A stretch of DNA of 64,000 nucleotides from Lichtheimia corymbifera B2541 (GCA_000697475.1 JNEU01000802.1:1-64000), one strand, 5' to 3'; counted from the stretch's first letter, positions 47,901-62,152 are shown. Notes: generated from the sequence alone by a model not told the origin. A program made the numbers and translations.

Positions 47901-49146
47901 GCAACCTTCACCACAACAACAATCTCCAGCAGCAACAACAGCACAACCACAACCACCACTTTCAGGAACAACTGCATCCGCATCAGGAGAGAAACCAGCA
48001 GTAGCACCCAAGGGTCCTCGTCGTGGATTGAAGCTCAATAAGAGGCGTAAAGCAGACAAGGGATCAGCATTTGCCAATGTTGTCAGTCCACCTATTAATG
48101 TCTTGCTTGTGGAAGGTAAATGTAAAATTGTGATGCAAATGGCTTCAAATCATTTATTCTTTCAATGATAGATAACATGATCAATATCGCTATCTTGTCA
48201 ACATGGATGAAAAAGCACAAGATCGGATGTACAGTTGCAAACAATGGCCAAGAAGCTGTGGAACGTTGGCAACAAGGAGGTTTCCATCTTGTATTGGTAA
48301 GGATCAATGTGATTGTATGCTTAAAGGAGTAACCATTTGACTAACCATGATACATACATATAGATGGATCTCCAATTGCCCGTGATGAGTGGTATTGAAG
48401 CAACCAAAAAGATTCGAGCTGTTGAAAAGCAACAAAAGATTGGTGTCCTTCCAATGAATACTTCATCATCGACAACAACTGACAATGGAGGAGAAAAGGC
48501 ATCAGGCACCTTACCATCCTTGACAACCTCCTCCTCTACAACCACCGCATCCGATAACCCTGACGAGCTTGCACCATCCACATTCCGGTCACCCGTGATC
48601 ATTGTAGCTCTTACTGCTTCAGAACTTGAATCGGATCGACACGCTGCACTTGCTGCTGGATGCAACGACTTTTTGACGAAGCCTATTAGTCTCGAATGGT
48701 TGGAAAAGAAGATTATTGAATGGGGATGCATGCAAGCATTGATTGATTTTGAAGGCTGGCGACGTTGGAAGCGATCTACAATTGATAAACCTGCTCAAAG
48801 CAAGGAGAACAAGGCATCTACATCATCAAAGACAACAACACCAACTACTCAAGAACCTCCACCACAAGCACCAGCAGCAGCTCCTTCCAAGGATGAGGAG
48901 GATGATGAGGAGGGGAAGAACAAGAGTGATGACAAGCGTAAGGGTATTATGCTTGCAGGTGCTGCTGGACTTGGTAAACGGCGTTTCTCCACGTTTGATG
49001 ATAAGACTCGTCGAATGGGTGCAGGACGTGGTCAAGGTTTTGGTCCTGGCTCCATAGCAAGAAGCGGCTCTGATTCGGATTTATTGGGTGGTCGGCCCCA
49101 AAGCGACAATGATCGACGACAACAACGTTCCTCCAACAAACACTAA
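44935..49146 (+). CDS. Ssk1/Mcs4-type response regulator with N-terminal membrane and pseudo-histidine-kinase regions
   Basis: Exons 44935-46095, 46162-48115, 48172-48296, 48364-49146; 1340 residues. The C-terminal receiver domain (about 1030-1205) reads NVLLVEDNMINIAIL, MDLQLPVMSGIEATKKIR with phospho-acceptor Asp about 1082, VALTASE (Thr about 1164) and TKPIS (Lys about 1186). A Ser/Thr-rich insert of about 50 residues precedes VALTA, as in Ssk1. Upstream is a 400-residue Ser/Pro/Gln-rich linker. The N-terminus has hydrophobic segments at about 128-145 and 163-198. A dimerisation-helix-like FSFLSIVSQEVQDAAL has Gln where the H-box His would be. An HATPase-like region follows (VMGDEGAIRHGLL, LLRNILEGCTPG) with no glycine boxes. 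It likely relays a phosphorelay to the HOG MAPK cascade. Confidence 0.9.
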
Positions 49147-49512
49147 GCACTCTCTTTCTATTTGTTCTCAGGAGTACGATTCATACGCATTTGCACACAC
49201 ACATATACACACGCACATATTTGCACACACAATAGCACAATCTCTCTCTCACACACACAATGAACCAGGGAGCACCCACGAGTTTAGCTAGCGTAACAAA
49301 CAACAAATCATGCTGTACATAAAAAAATAGCGCCCTTTTAGGAGCATATAAAACAAGATTGACTTTTTACAAAAGGAGAGGATTATCGGGAAAACATACC
49401 CCGTACTATATAAAAGCACATGTGGATTTAAAGAATAACGCACTCTGTAAGTGTAATTTCTTTCTTTTTTACTACCCCATCCCTCTCGTTCTTTTTTATT
49501 TCGTCGACGACC
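49147..49512. other. intergenic with CA-rich repeats
   Basis: Several CACACA/CACATA stretches (49193-49259) follow the Ssk1-like stop. A pyrimidine-rich leader (49457-49500) precedes the next ATG. Confidence 0.5.
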
Positions 49513-50118
49513 ATGTCGCCACCATCGCATAGTCATGTTAGGACAACAGCAGCCCTTGCTCAATTTTTATCCACCACAGGGCCACCTGAACCCTCAGTGT
49601 CACCGCAACGTCAATTATTGGCTCGATTGCGTGTGGTTGGAAAAAAGAAAAGCAATCACTCCATGAACAATCATCCACCAGCCTATCCTCGACCCAAACA
49701 CATTCCTTTACCTGTTTACCAACCACCTCCACCAGCATCATTCGAGGAAAACCAGTATCAGTATCATCATCCTTCTACTACTACTACAACAGGAACACCT
49801 CTTGAAAAAGAACAAAGCAATGATACGATTACACCTTCAAATGATGAAAGAGAAGGGATGGATATGATGGATAACAACAACAACAGCGAATGCCCTTACT
49901 GCCATTCACCACGTTCTCATCAACGTCGTAAAAGGCGTACCTCATGTCCAGCAGCCATCAAGTACACTCCTGTGCAATTTGCCAAACCAACGGATAACCT
50001 CACGAGTCAAGAGGCCAAGATGTTATTTACTATGATTGAGCGACTGCAAATGCAACTTGCTCGAGAGCAGGCCTCAAGGCGGATGTTGGAACAAACATTG
50101 GCAACACAAAAGATATAA
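49513..50118 (+). CDS. small protein with Cys pairs and C-terminal coiled coil, unrecognised
   Basis: Single exon, 201 residues. The first 110 residues are Pro/Tyr/His-rich and disordered. The middle contains CPYCHSPRSHQRRKRRTSC, a CxxC knuckle followed by a basic nuclear-localisation-like cluster. The last 45 residues (SQEAKMLFTMIERLQMQLAR onward) have heptad-like leucines and predict a coiled coil. This layout is seen in small fungal regulators, but I recognise no family. Confidence 0.65.
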   Translation: MSPPSHSHVRTTAALAQFLSTTGPPEPSVSPQRQLLARLRVVGKKKSNHSMNNHPPAYPRPKHIPLPVYQPPPPASFEENQYQYHHPSTTTTTGTPLEKEQSNDTITPSNDEREGMDMMDNNNNSECPYCHSPRSHQRRKRRTSCPAAIKYTPVQFAKPTDNLTSQEAKMLFTMIERLQMQLAREQASRRMLEQTLATQKI

Positions 50119-50348
50119 AAGAATACTGTATACCCTAACTATTATTACTCCCCACTACCACCACACACACACACTTACTCCTTATTGAGCTAGTTACATA
50201 TCCTTCCCATACCACCCACAACCACCATCATGGCACTCGACACGTGATGTTGCACTACTCTAGTTCATTAAATTATATACAAGATCGTAATTGGTATCAT
50301 CAAAATATGTAGGTTGCTGAATAGCAGCAGCTGCTGCAGCAGCTTTGC

Positions 50349-51517
50349 TCAACTAAGGAGTGGTAGGAACTATAAAACGATCCACAATGTGAAACAAGGA
50401 TTAGCTTTAAACAAGGAGAGTTATTAGCAAGGAGGTCACAACTTACATTGCCAACAATCACACTCGGCAAATCGAAAATATCCCGTTTGATGGTAAAACA
50501 AAACGTGCAAGGCACAGGCTTTTGTGTCGGTGTTCGAAGAATGCATGAATGGGTGCATGTCTTGTCCGTGCTGTCAAATGCATGCAATGAAAACTTCTCC
50601 CAATATTCCACTGCCGAACCATTATCCATTAACTAAGGAAGAAAAGGCTTATTACTAATACGGATCCCTTTTCCACCCCTTCAGAGCATACCTCGTAAAT
50701 GTACGTTGTCGTATTCAACAAGGTATCCCTCGGCCATTGCGTCAACAGTGAAAACTCCTTGCCCACCAAACAAATTTCCCCTGTTCGCCGCCAAACTACA
50801 GTCGGTGTACCTGAAAAGCTAATCAGCTTTTCGTATTCCTATATATGCAAAGCGTCAGCATCATGGTATATGAATCAATCATAGTAGTAATAACATACCA
50901 GCAAGGTGCGTTGAACACACTTTTCCATGAATACCAAATCCTCTTCCGTGAGATTCATAATGAGAGCCAAAAATGAAGGTCGAAATAATGCCAATGCCCT
51001 GCTGATGCGCATCAAGTCATCACTGCTCATTCTACAGATCACATGTTGTTCAATGTTAGAGAAACGTCATAAGGTGTCTCCCCTTCCTCCTCCCCTACTC
51101 TCTCAATCTCTCTCATACATTCACCCCCCCCACCCACATGCATGATGCACTTGCCTTTCGCGGACGTATTGGATCAAATAATGAAATCCTTGAGCGTAAT
51201 TAAAAGGTTGATTGACTTGTTCATACACATCGGCTGGTGTCTTGTTGCGTTTACGATACTGCAAAGAGGTCGTACTGCTATTGCGTTTCTTGTTGGATGG
51301 CTTTTCACTTTCTGGTTGGGAAGTTGCTGGAAGAGGAGGAGGAGGAGTCGTTGTTTGGATCATGTTGCCTAATACACCATATTCTAGCCCAGTAGCCGAC
51401 GCTCCGAATCCACTGAGATCCATAAAGCCGAGCAATTGCGACGTGTCGAGGAATTGATCTAGTAGATACCCCTTGTCAACTACATTAAAGCTGTTATAGT
51501 GCATGTAGCTTACCCAT
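50349..51517 (-). CDS. Ert1/AcuK-like PAS protein lacking the zinc-cluster domain
   Basis: Exons 51517-51514 (ATGG), 51458-51155, 51031-50899, 50838-50692, 50632-50447, 50369-50349; 264 residues. The region [74 protein letters not shown] and the C-terminal VGNFLPLLS match the PAS-type part of the gluconeogenesis activators Ert1/AcuK/AcuM. Those have an N-terminal Zn(II)2Cys6 DNA-binding domain. Here the only fitting start gives [18 protein letters not shown], and the 800 bases upstream contain no Cys-rich zinc-cluster frame. Intron 51032-51154 has a GC donor (GCAAGT) and holds a CT-rich tract. It may be a partner or competitor of a full-length factor. Confidence 0.82.
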
Positions 51518-52235
51518 GGTATGAAATTGACTATAATAAAAGGAGAGAAAAAGTACGAGAAAATGACAATGACGGCTTGTAAATGACGCGAAGGGAGAAA
51601 TAAAGCAAGATGAGGAAGAAGCAGTGCCTTTAAGGAGCAAAAGCAGGAACTTGTAAAGCGTGTCTGTGCAGGGTCAAACCAAGTTGGATCCCGCGTGTGT
51701 GTCAATCAAAGGTGGGAAAAAAGAGGAAAAGGATGGAAAGCGTGGGGACGAGAAAGACGCAGCATGGGATCTTCTTGTTCTCCAATAGGGAGGCGTTGCG
51801 CATGACAATCAACATTTGGCAGTTGTCAAGGTGTGTTGCTGCGCATCATTATTCCAATATCTCACATGATCTATCACACACACACACACTCATCACGACG
51901 GTATTAGGCGGGATCACACACTTTTCGTTCCATTGGATCTGCTTGTGCTTCCTTAATAACCCATTTCACTGCATAATACGCCCCGCCAAGATATAAACCA
52001 TAACATACAGCGATCTAAAGAAGATTATGGGCTGTTTTTACACTGAATCTGCTTCACAATGAAAGTGGATTCAAACTAACTATAGCTTAGTAGCGTATGT
52101 TCAATTATAGCCATTGTTCAGAGACATCCTGTCTTATTCCCATTCGTGCGTGAAAGCACCTATTAGATGAATGGGACATGGGAACCTTGCTCGTCCATTT
52201 GTAAAATCAAGGTAAGCCTTTAGGCACCGGTAACT
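51518..52235. other. intergenic, no supported gene
   Basis: The frame from the Ert1-like exon stays open on the minus strand upstream (to about 51705) but has no ATG and no family similarity. Nothing else is recognised. Confidence 0.4.
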
Positions 52236-52721
52236 TTATCTTGAATTAGATAACAAACAATGAAGGCATGTTCTAGCTAAAAGTACATGGTATAATGAAA
52301 ATGGGTGATGATCGATCAAAAGAGCCAAGTGGCTGGGTTCCACCGACAAAATGACGGTATTGCCATGGCAACAGAGAATTTGACATTTTTGAAGGCAAGG
52401 AATATATTCTGTTACCATTGTTAAAGGGTAAGGATATGAGATCTTATCAGCATGAATACAAATGTACTCATTTGTGGCGATTCTTTGTGCAACATGCACC
52501 ATATGACCATCCACTGCACCCACCTTCCCAAATCTATATTGGATACCGGGACAAGTTCCGATTGTATATCTCTCATTAATCAGTTTATTGATGGGTGAGA
52601 TTGAATCATCATTAGGATAACGACTGAGGAATAACAAGACAAATAATAGGGAGCTCAGAAGGATAAAAGCACGATATAGACAAGTAGAAGGTAGATACAA
52701 GAGTTGTGTGTGTGTATGCAT
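52236..52721 (-). CDS. possible small membrane-anchored or secreted protein
   Basis: Open frame of 161 residues with an ATG start at 52721. The N-terminus has a hydrophobic segment (FILLSSLLFVLLFL) that could be a signal anchor. The remainder has 7 Cys and ordinary composition, including TCPGIQYRFGKVGAVDGHM. No family is recognised, it has no introns, and it lies in the divergent promoter of HIS1. It may be a real orphan gene or a chance open frame. Confidence 0.35.
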   Translation of the reverse strand: MHTHTQLLYLPSTCLYRAFILLSSLLFVLLFLSRYPNDDSISPINKLINERYTIGTCPGIQYRFGKVGAVDGHMVHVAQRIATNEYICIHADKISYPYPLTMVTEYIPCLQKCQILCCHGNTVILSVEPSHLALLIDHHPFSLYHVLLARTCLHCLLSNSR

Positions 52722-52783
52722 GACTCATTGATTGACAGCTTACATTTGTGTTACCGGTCGGGACTTGCAGTTATATAGTTGAG

Positions 52784-53888
52784 ATGGTCGTTACAAAAGC
52801 CACCACCCCACCTTCTTCTACCCATACAGAAAACACCACTGACACCACAATGGACTTTGTGAAGGATCTCGACAATCGGTTATTATTCGCTGTTCCCAAA
52901 AAGGGCCGTCTTTATGAAGAATGTCTTCAGCTTCTTCACGGTTCCGACATTCACTTCAATCGCAAATCGCGTCAGGATATTGCTCTCAGCACCAATCTAC
53001 CCGTCGCCCTCATCTTTCTTCCCGCCGCTGATATCCCCAAATACGTCGCAGAAGGCAATGTCGACCTTGGCATCACGGGTCAGGATATGGTCGTTGAAAA
53101 CGAAGTCGAGGACAAGGTCACTGAAAAGATGAAGCTTGGATTCGGCAAGTGCCGTCTTTGTGTTCAAGTCCCCATCAAGGGCGAATATCAATCTCTCGAT
53201 TCATTGGTCGGCAAGCGTATTGTCACTAGCTTTGATGGATATGCACGCAAGATTTTCGAGCCCCTCGATCAGGCTACTGGCAAGTCAACCACCATCAGCT
53301 ACGTCTCTGGATCTGTTGAAGCTGCATGCGCTCTTGGCCTTGCAGATGGTATCAGTAAGTACAGCGCAACAGAAAACGACCCTGGTTGATAATCCGTTTA
53401 TCTAATTGTTTATCTATCTATCTTTGATTAGTTGATCTTGTTGGTGAGTAATAGTAGTCATGGAAACAACTTGTTGGATCGGGTTTGATAACGTATATCT
53501 TTCTTTGTTAGAATCGGGTGAGACAATGCGTGCAGCTGGTCTACACGATATTCACACTTTGATGTCTACCGAATCGGTTCTCCTTGCCAACCAAAAGTCT
53601 CAGCACAAGGACCTTATTGAAAAGATCACTTCACGTATCCGTGGTGTTATCGCCGCCAAAAGATTCGTCTTGTGTACTTACAACATTGAACGTTCTAAGT
53701 TGTCAACTGCTGCTGCCATCACCCCTGGTCGTCAAGGCCCTACTATTTCCTCTTTGGAGTCGCATGAAGGCTGGGTTGCCGTGTCCGCTATGATTGAGAC
53801 AAAGCAAAAGGGCGAGATCATGGACAAGCTGACTGAAGTGGGCGCGACCGATATCCTGGTGACAGCATTCACAAGTTGTCGCGTTTAG
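52784..53888 (+). CDS. HIS1: ATP phosphoribosyltransferase (histidine biosynthesis, step 1)
   Basis: Exons 52784-53354, 53432-53443 (12 nt), 53512-53888; introns 53355-53431 and 53444-53511; 319 residues. It condenses ATP with PRPP to phosphoribosyl-ATP, the committed, feedback-inhibited step of histidine synthesis in the cytosol. Family words RLLFAVPKKGRLYEECLQLL, VDLGITGQDMV and FGKCRLCVQVP are present. The PRPP-loop region SGSVEAACALGLADGIIDLVESGET is assembled only when the 12-nt exon TTGATCTTGTTG is included. The C-terminal regulatory domain is present (ITPGRQGPTISSL, TDILVTAF), so it is the long form. The ATG at 52784 is the first in frame. Confidence 0.97.
53432..53443 (+). other. 12-nt micro-exon in HIS1
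   Basis: It reads TTTGATTAG-TTGATCTTGTTG-GTGAGTAA. Inclusion yields ADGIIDLVESGETMR, the conserved HisG sequence; skipping keeps the frame but deletes four conserved residues. Confidence 0.92.
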
Positions 53889-54246
53889 AATTTTTTTGTA
53901 TCATACTATAGACACACGATAAAACGATGAGATTTTGGTTGTGTATTTGACTTGGGCATTTATGGGTAACGAGGGGAGGAGTGTGCGGAATCATCGAGAT
54001 AGATCAAACGTCATCTAATGATGTTCCTTGTGAGTCTAGTGGGTGGATTCATATCAAAGGATGACACATTTATGATATTTATTATGTACAAATTGTATAA
54101 AGGGATTCATGCTTCTAATCTCAAGGTATATCTCTCGGTAGTGGAAAGCGATCTGTCAGCCAACCAAATCATTTGTGTAACCAGTAGCAAGAAGAAACTC
54201 TGTGCTGATGCACACGGAGGGGAGTTGCCCTTTATTCCAATACGCC
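53889..54246. other. intergenic between HIS1 and SEC23
   Basis: 358 bases of 3' flank and promoter. An in-frame upstream ATG at 54202 precedes the SEC23 start by 15 codons; the family-conserved start is 54247. Confidence 0.45.
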
Positions 54247-57108
<2,862 letters not shown>

Positions 57109-57200
57109 ATAGAGAGTTCGAATTGATACATAAAACATAAAACTACTACTATTTACAATATATATGTGTGTGAGGATATGGTATCATAAAGTGAATGGAA

Positions 57201-58717
57201 TCAATCAAAGTCATTATCACTGGATGTATCGCTGTCGTCCATTTGCATTGAAGCATCCATCAATTTGACGCGGCTACCCAATTCTTCTCGAGCATATTTC
57301 ATTGCACTCTCACTGATTGCGAATCTTGTTGATAGCACCAATTCCTGCAATACGGAATTTTTCAATTGATCTGCCAAATGGCGCAGTGCATTGTCTGTGA
57401 TACCAAGACACCGTTTGATATGTAGCACCCGCAAATTGGTTAGTCTCGCACAGACCATATCCAGCACATCGCCCGTCACGTGGGTGAGACGTTCCAAATG
57501 GAGCATGGTCAGCTGATGACGGGTCGCCATTGTATCAAACAAGGAGCAAAGCGTTGCTTCAGTGGTGGCATGTCGTAGTCGTGTGAGATGTAGCACTTTG
57601 AGCTTGCATAAGCTGGCAATGGCAACCACCAATTCCTTTGCACTCAAGCTGATACCGCCTAAACCCAATTCCTCGAGCCGTGGGCAATGACCAAGCACCA
57701 GGGCAACATCCTGTTGACGAGCAGGCAAACCATTGCAGAAACAAAGACGTAGTTTCCTAAGATGAGGGAAATCGAGAGCTAGCAAGCATGCCATGGTGAC
57801 CGCTGTGGATTTCACGATAAAACGTAATCCAAGAGCCTGGAGGGATGCATGTGTTTGTTGCAATAACCAAAGGACACGTGATGATGCGCTATGGTGAACA
57901 TCCACAGTGAGCATGAATTGATCGGTATTCGATGGTAGCCAGTCGCAAAAGTGGATCGAGTCAAGCTGAGGAGCGTATTGATGTAAGAGTTGTAATACTC
58001 GACTTGGCCTTGAGAAATTGCGTGGACTAAGACTAATACGGCGTAATGCTGGGAGTTGTGGCAATAATTGCTCAAGCGGGAAATCCACACGTCCACCGAA
58101 TCGCAAGTCGATACTTTGTAGATGCTTATGAATAATGGGAAATGACCAAGCGCCATAGGCCATGTCTTTGCTGGTGACACGGTATTCAATATCAATGAGG
58201 TTGGGGCAAAAGCGAAACACGATATCAAGTACAGTGCTCGGTATCAATGTATGCAAATGTGAAAGCGTCATGCTGGTGATGCTGTCTCCCGTCAGTTGAA
58301 GAAATCCATACAAATCAAATTCCCAACTCAAATGCACTAAGAGAATACTACACGTTAATATCCTATGATGTACATGTGGATGAAAACAAGTCTTTTACCT
58401 TGTCGTATAGAACAACATCCTTGGTTGATAAGGAAACAAAGGACATCCGATTTGGCTGTTTGACGTCGATGGATATGCAGAGAGCGCACGTCGCTGCCTT
58501 GGATATAGGATGTATACGGGAGCAAATCGTTTGGAAGGCTGCATTCGAGGTCTGATAGACTATGCCATAGACCGTTCCACTGAAATAATAAAAAGGATCG
58601 CCAAGAGCGAGCTACACGAGTACATTGTATGCATTGACTCCATGACAACCTTGAAAAGACTTGGTCCAGAAGCTCATGGGGAAGTATTGTCACAAAAGAA
58701 CCGTTGGTTGTATCCAT
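57201..58717 (-). CDS. F-box / leucine-rich-repeat protein
   Basis: Exons 58717-58399 and 58336-57201, intron 58337-58398; 484 residues. The N-terminal F-box reads ILPHELLDQVFSRLSWSQCI...RVARSWRSFL. About a dozen irregular LRRs of the AMN1/Grr1 cysteine-poor type follow (LVLGHCPRLEELGLGGI, LCKLKVLHLTRLRH, LTNLRVLHIKRCLGITDNAL). The tail is acidic (DSDTSSDNDFD). It probably acts as a substrate receptor of an SCF ubiquitin ligase; the substrate is unknown. It is convergent with SEC23, stops 93 bases apart. The frame is open upstream of 58717 but has no ATG. Confidence 0.88.
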
Positions 58718-58952
58718 GGTGCGATGACTACCACGAATAACATATTGGTTTCTCAAAAGCTTTGCGTGTGAACGAGTAAAAAGTATGCGTGTGTGAAAGT
58801 GAAATAATATATGGGTTTGTGTGTGGGTGTGGGTGTGTGGGGTGTGCGTGTATGTGTGTTATGTGTGTCGGTGCTCGGAGTCTTGTGTCGTCCACCTACA
58901 GCAGCCAGCTCTCTTTGCTCCTGGTCTCTTTCCACCATCCCCACAGATCGCG
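58718..58952. other. divergent promoter with (GT)n-rich tract
   Basis: Short region between the F-box gene and the U1C gene. GT-rich repeats lie at about 58815-58870. Confidence 0.5.
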
Positions 58953-59873
58953 ATGCCAAAGTACTACTGCGGTAATCCTCCTTGATCCTTTGCTACACTT
59001 GCCATGTGTCAATACTAATCGCGTTTATATTAGAGTATTGTGATATCTTTCTCACGCACGACAGCTGTAAGTAAATGAATATAGATCAAGGACACCAGAT
59101 GCTGATTATAGACACTTGCACTTTATAGCTTCGGTGCGAAAGGCTCACAACGCGGGAAAAAACCATATCGCCAATGTCCGGAACTATTATGCAGGTGTGT
59201 TTGTATATTGATGGGAAATGTACTGGATATAGACTGATACCAATATATAATAGAGATCGGTCAGGATAAGGCACAAGCAATCATTGATGAAATCACAAAG
59301 GCATATGAAAACTCTGCTGCAGGTAAAAGATGGGTTATAAGGTGATATAGGATTAGGATTAAAAGACTGAACATGTATTCATAGTGTTGCCTCCTCAATA
59401 TTCTGGTTATCCACAACCATCCATGGGTCCACCTTGTAAGATACTGATTGAATGAATGGAAATGAAGGCAACATATATATTAACTGGGACCTTTAGATGG
59501 CGCTCCTCCACATATGATGGGTCGTCCACCTATGCCACCACCACCACACATGATGGGTCGTCCACCACCACCAGGATATCCATTCCCACCTCCTCCTGGA
59601 ATGATGCCACCTCCGGGTAATGATTACTGTGTGATCGTTTATATATAGGTCATGTAACTAACCCTGAAGCATTACATAATAGGTCAACGCCCTCCACCAC
59701 CTGCTCCATATGGTCAAGGACGTCCACCACCACCACCACCATCTGGCTATTATAGTCCCCAGGGAGGTCCACCTTATCGTCCTCAATCCTCACCTCCACC
59801 CACATCAGGTCCACCACCAATGCATGCCCCTCCTCATTCTTCACCTCCACCTCCACCTCCATCATCCCAATGA
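58953..59873 (+). CDS. U1 small nuclear ribonucleoprotein C
   Basis: Exons 58953-58971, 59034-59066, 59129-59194, 59254-59322, 59385-59435, 59497-59616, 59683-59873; 182 residues. The N-terminal matrin-type zinc finger ([20 protein letters not shown] followed by RKAHNAGKNH) and the following helix (NYYAEIGQDKAQAIIDEIT) are the U1C signature. The remaining 110 residues are Pro/Gly/Met-rich (HMMGRPPPPGYPFPPPPG). U1C sits at the duplex of U1 snRNA with the 5' splice site and influences which donors are accepted. The gene is cut by six introns of 59-66 bp, all GT-AG. Confidence 0.97.
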
Positions 59874-60629
59874 TATTTCTTGTTAGATTGATGAACAAAT
59901 ATAACATGCTGATTATGATGCATGATCTTTTTGTACAGGCAAAATGGATAATTAAATGATTTATACATCATGGATTCTTAAACTCATATCGATCATACAT
60001 ATCACAGTAAATAAGGGTGTGCACAATATACCCCCGTTGCAAATGTGAATGTTCCCGCCATATGTCAATCCTGTTGTTGTGTGAACAAAAAGGGGTAATC
60101 GAAGAAGTCTTTATATGGAAAGCGGATCAATGGATTCCAGAACGATGGTCGCCATGCCAACGGTATGCATGTATATCGGGATATATGCATGCCCAGCTTG
60201 GCGACATTAGCTTGGCGTGTGTAACTAACAGCATGCACATTACTCCTTCCTTTGCAGCGCGGAAATATATGATGTTGTCGGTAGCAACGCAGCTGGTTTT
60301 TCAAACCATTGGTAGGATACTGCTGATGTTGTATAAAGTAGAATGGTTCAAAGCCAAAAACGAAAGCATCTCCGATGATGATGGTGGTAGTTCATTGTTA
60401 AGCGTGCGAGAAGGCTATAATTTATCTGCATGCGTGTGGGTTTTACATAACTAACATGTCAATGGAGTTAATCGAGCACGTGTCAATGCCAATTATGAGT
60501 GGTGCGGCGACGAGGCATTCAAGATCGTTTATTACATTGCCAATTTAAAGTTTATTATCTTTGTTCACTTTTTGTCATACACTCTCCTTTATTCTCTCTT
60601 TCATTTCTTTCACTCTTTTTATATCTGAT
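59874..60629. other. intergenic, no supported gene
   Basis: 756 bases of U1C 3' flank and CTR1 promoter. A pyrimidine-rich leader (60580-60620) precedes the CTR1 ATG. A 145-codon frame at 60017-60454 has no protein-family character. Confidence 0.45.
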
Positions 60630-61257
60630 ATGGATCACGGTGGACACGGTGGACACGTTGGCCATGGCGATATGCCAGCAGCAGCTACCTGCAACATGAA
60701 TGCAAGTAGTACTTTATGATTGGGGTTGCTGGTCCATTCCATAGTAGCTGACATTGGACTGGCATGTAGATGCTCTTCAACTGGCAAATCGAGGATACAT
60801 GTATCGTGTTTGAGTGGTGGCACATTCGCACAGCTTATGGGTTTTGGGGCTCCTGCCTTGTCGTATTCGCTATCGCCGCTGGATATGAGTATTTACGCGT
60901 AAAGTCAAACAACATTGATCAGCTGTGGAACGAGGCCCGTGCCAAACGAGGCGAACAAGGCTTATTGGCAAATGATGGGCCCTTGTTGCGAGGACAATCA
61001 CCGAGGTAGGCAGCACCAAGCATGGAGGATACTCTTGGATCATGTTGTTGAGCATCGTTTCTAGATTGACGACACAGCAAGAAATCATTCGGTCTGCATT
61101 GTATGCAGTGCTTGTAGGCATCAGCTTTTGGCTTATGTTGGTGTTCATGACCTATAACGGCTATCTGATGTTATCCGTGGTGCTTGGAGCAGGCGTTGGT
61201 CATTTCGCGTTTGGTCAAGGTCATTTGACAGCAGATAGATCCATCCAATGCCATTAG
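60630..61257 (+). CDS. CTR-family high-affinity copper transporter
   Basis: Exons 60630-60701, 60770-61005, 61065-61257; introns 60702-60769 (GC donor, GCAAGT) and 61006-61064; 166 residues. The N-terminus is His/Gly/Met-rich (DHGGHGGHVGHGDM), then CNMNMLFNW leads to TM1 (WGSCLVVFAIAAGYEYL). A short cytosolic loop, TM2 with the MxxxM copper-relay motif (WLMLVFMTYNGYLM) and TM3 with GxxxG (LGAGVGHFAFGQ) follow. It imports Cu(I) as a trimer at the plasma or vacuolar membrane. The GC-AG junction joins CNMN to MLFNW, a conserved CTR sequence. The metallothionein gene lies 0.9 kb downstream on the opposite strand. Confidence 0.95.
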
Positions 61258-62152
61258 CGTGTTGTAGCATTCCACCTCCTCCCATTCTCTTATTCTTCAA
61301 TTACTTAGCCTACATTATCCATCATCATCATCATCATCATCATCAATTCTTAATATTATACCGCCATTTACAACTTGAACTCTATTACGTGACGTGACTA
61401 ATAATGCCTATAATGGATGAAGAATACCGCTAGTCATGTGGCCTCATCTCATCTTATGCAATCACACGTTATGCATTAGATCTTGTGTCCCCATTCCTTT
61501 TGTTCTCTCTAACAACTACTGGGATACAAGAAAAAGGAGACGATTGATGTAATGCTCTTTGTAAAGTTATTAGGGGCTCCATGGCCTGTGGTCTCGAACA
61601 CACAAGGGGTCATGGGCCTTATCACACTTTGCTCTTGCAAATACATAGATGTTGGAAATGATTATCCTTTGTCTGCTAATCGTTACACGATGACTGCATG
61701 AGCACCAAGGGAGTGGTTAATGGCGGGAATTCGGGCATTGTTATTACTGTACATGGTGTACCTCGGTCATCTGACATAAGGATCCTATACCCGACCTGAC
61801 ACTTTAAGCTAGCCTGTGTGTATACTGTATGAGTGATGACCCATGAAAAACTCTATTAGCTCACAAAAACAATGAAAGGAATCACGTGATTTACGATCAC
61901 GACCACAGTATGTCCGTCATCGACATGCGTCCAAATACATGGTGACAGCCCCACACTAACACTAAAAGACAAACAAAATGTGCAAGATACAAATCGATGT
62001 TTATTGGAGGATAGATGACTACCAACAAAGTCTTGCAGAATGGAAAAAGTCCAGGGTAGGTCTTCTAATTACTCGGTGAGCTTTACTAGAACCCCGGTCC
62101 AACTGTATTATTCATACTTACATCTTGTTATGGCGAGAAGCGGAGGGGTGCT
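61258..62152. other. convergent intergenic with (ATC)n tract
   Basis: An (ATC)n tract lies at about 61319-61344. Otherwise AT-rich; no gene is recognised between the convergent CTR1 and metallothionein genes. Confidence 0.5.

Noticed and set aside
46697..48004. Long His/Gln/Leu-rich frames overlapping the Ssk1-like gene
   Set aside because: Frame-shifted readings of the CAA/CAC/TCA-rich linker of the Ssk1-like gene; composition is pure low complexity.
60017..60454. 145-codon frame between U1C and CTR1
   Set aside because: No family resemblance, no splice-compatible partner exons, and a composition expected from random AT-rich DNA.
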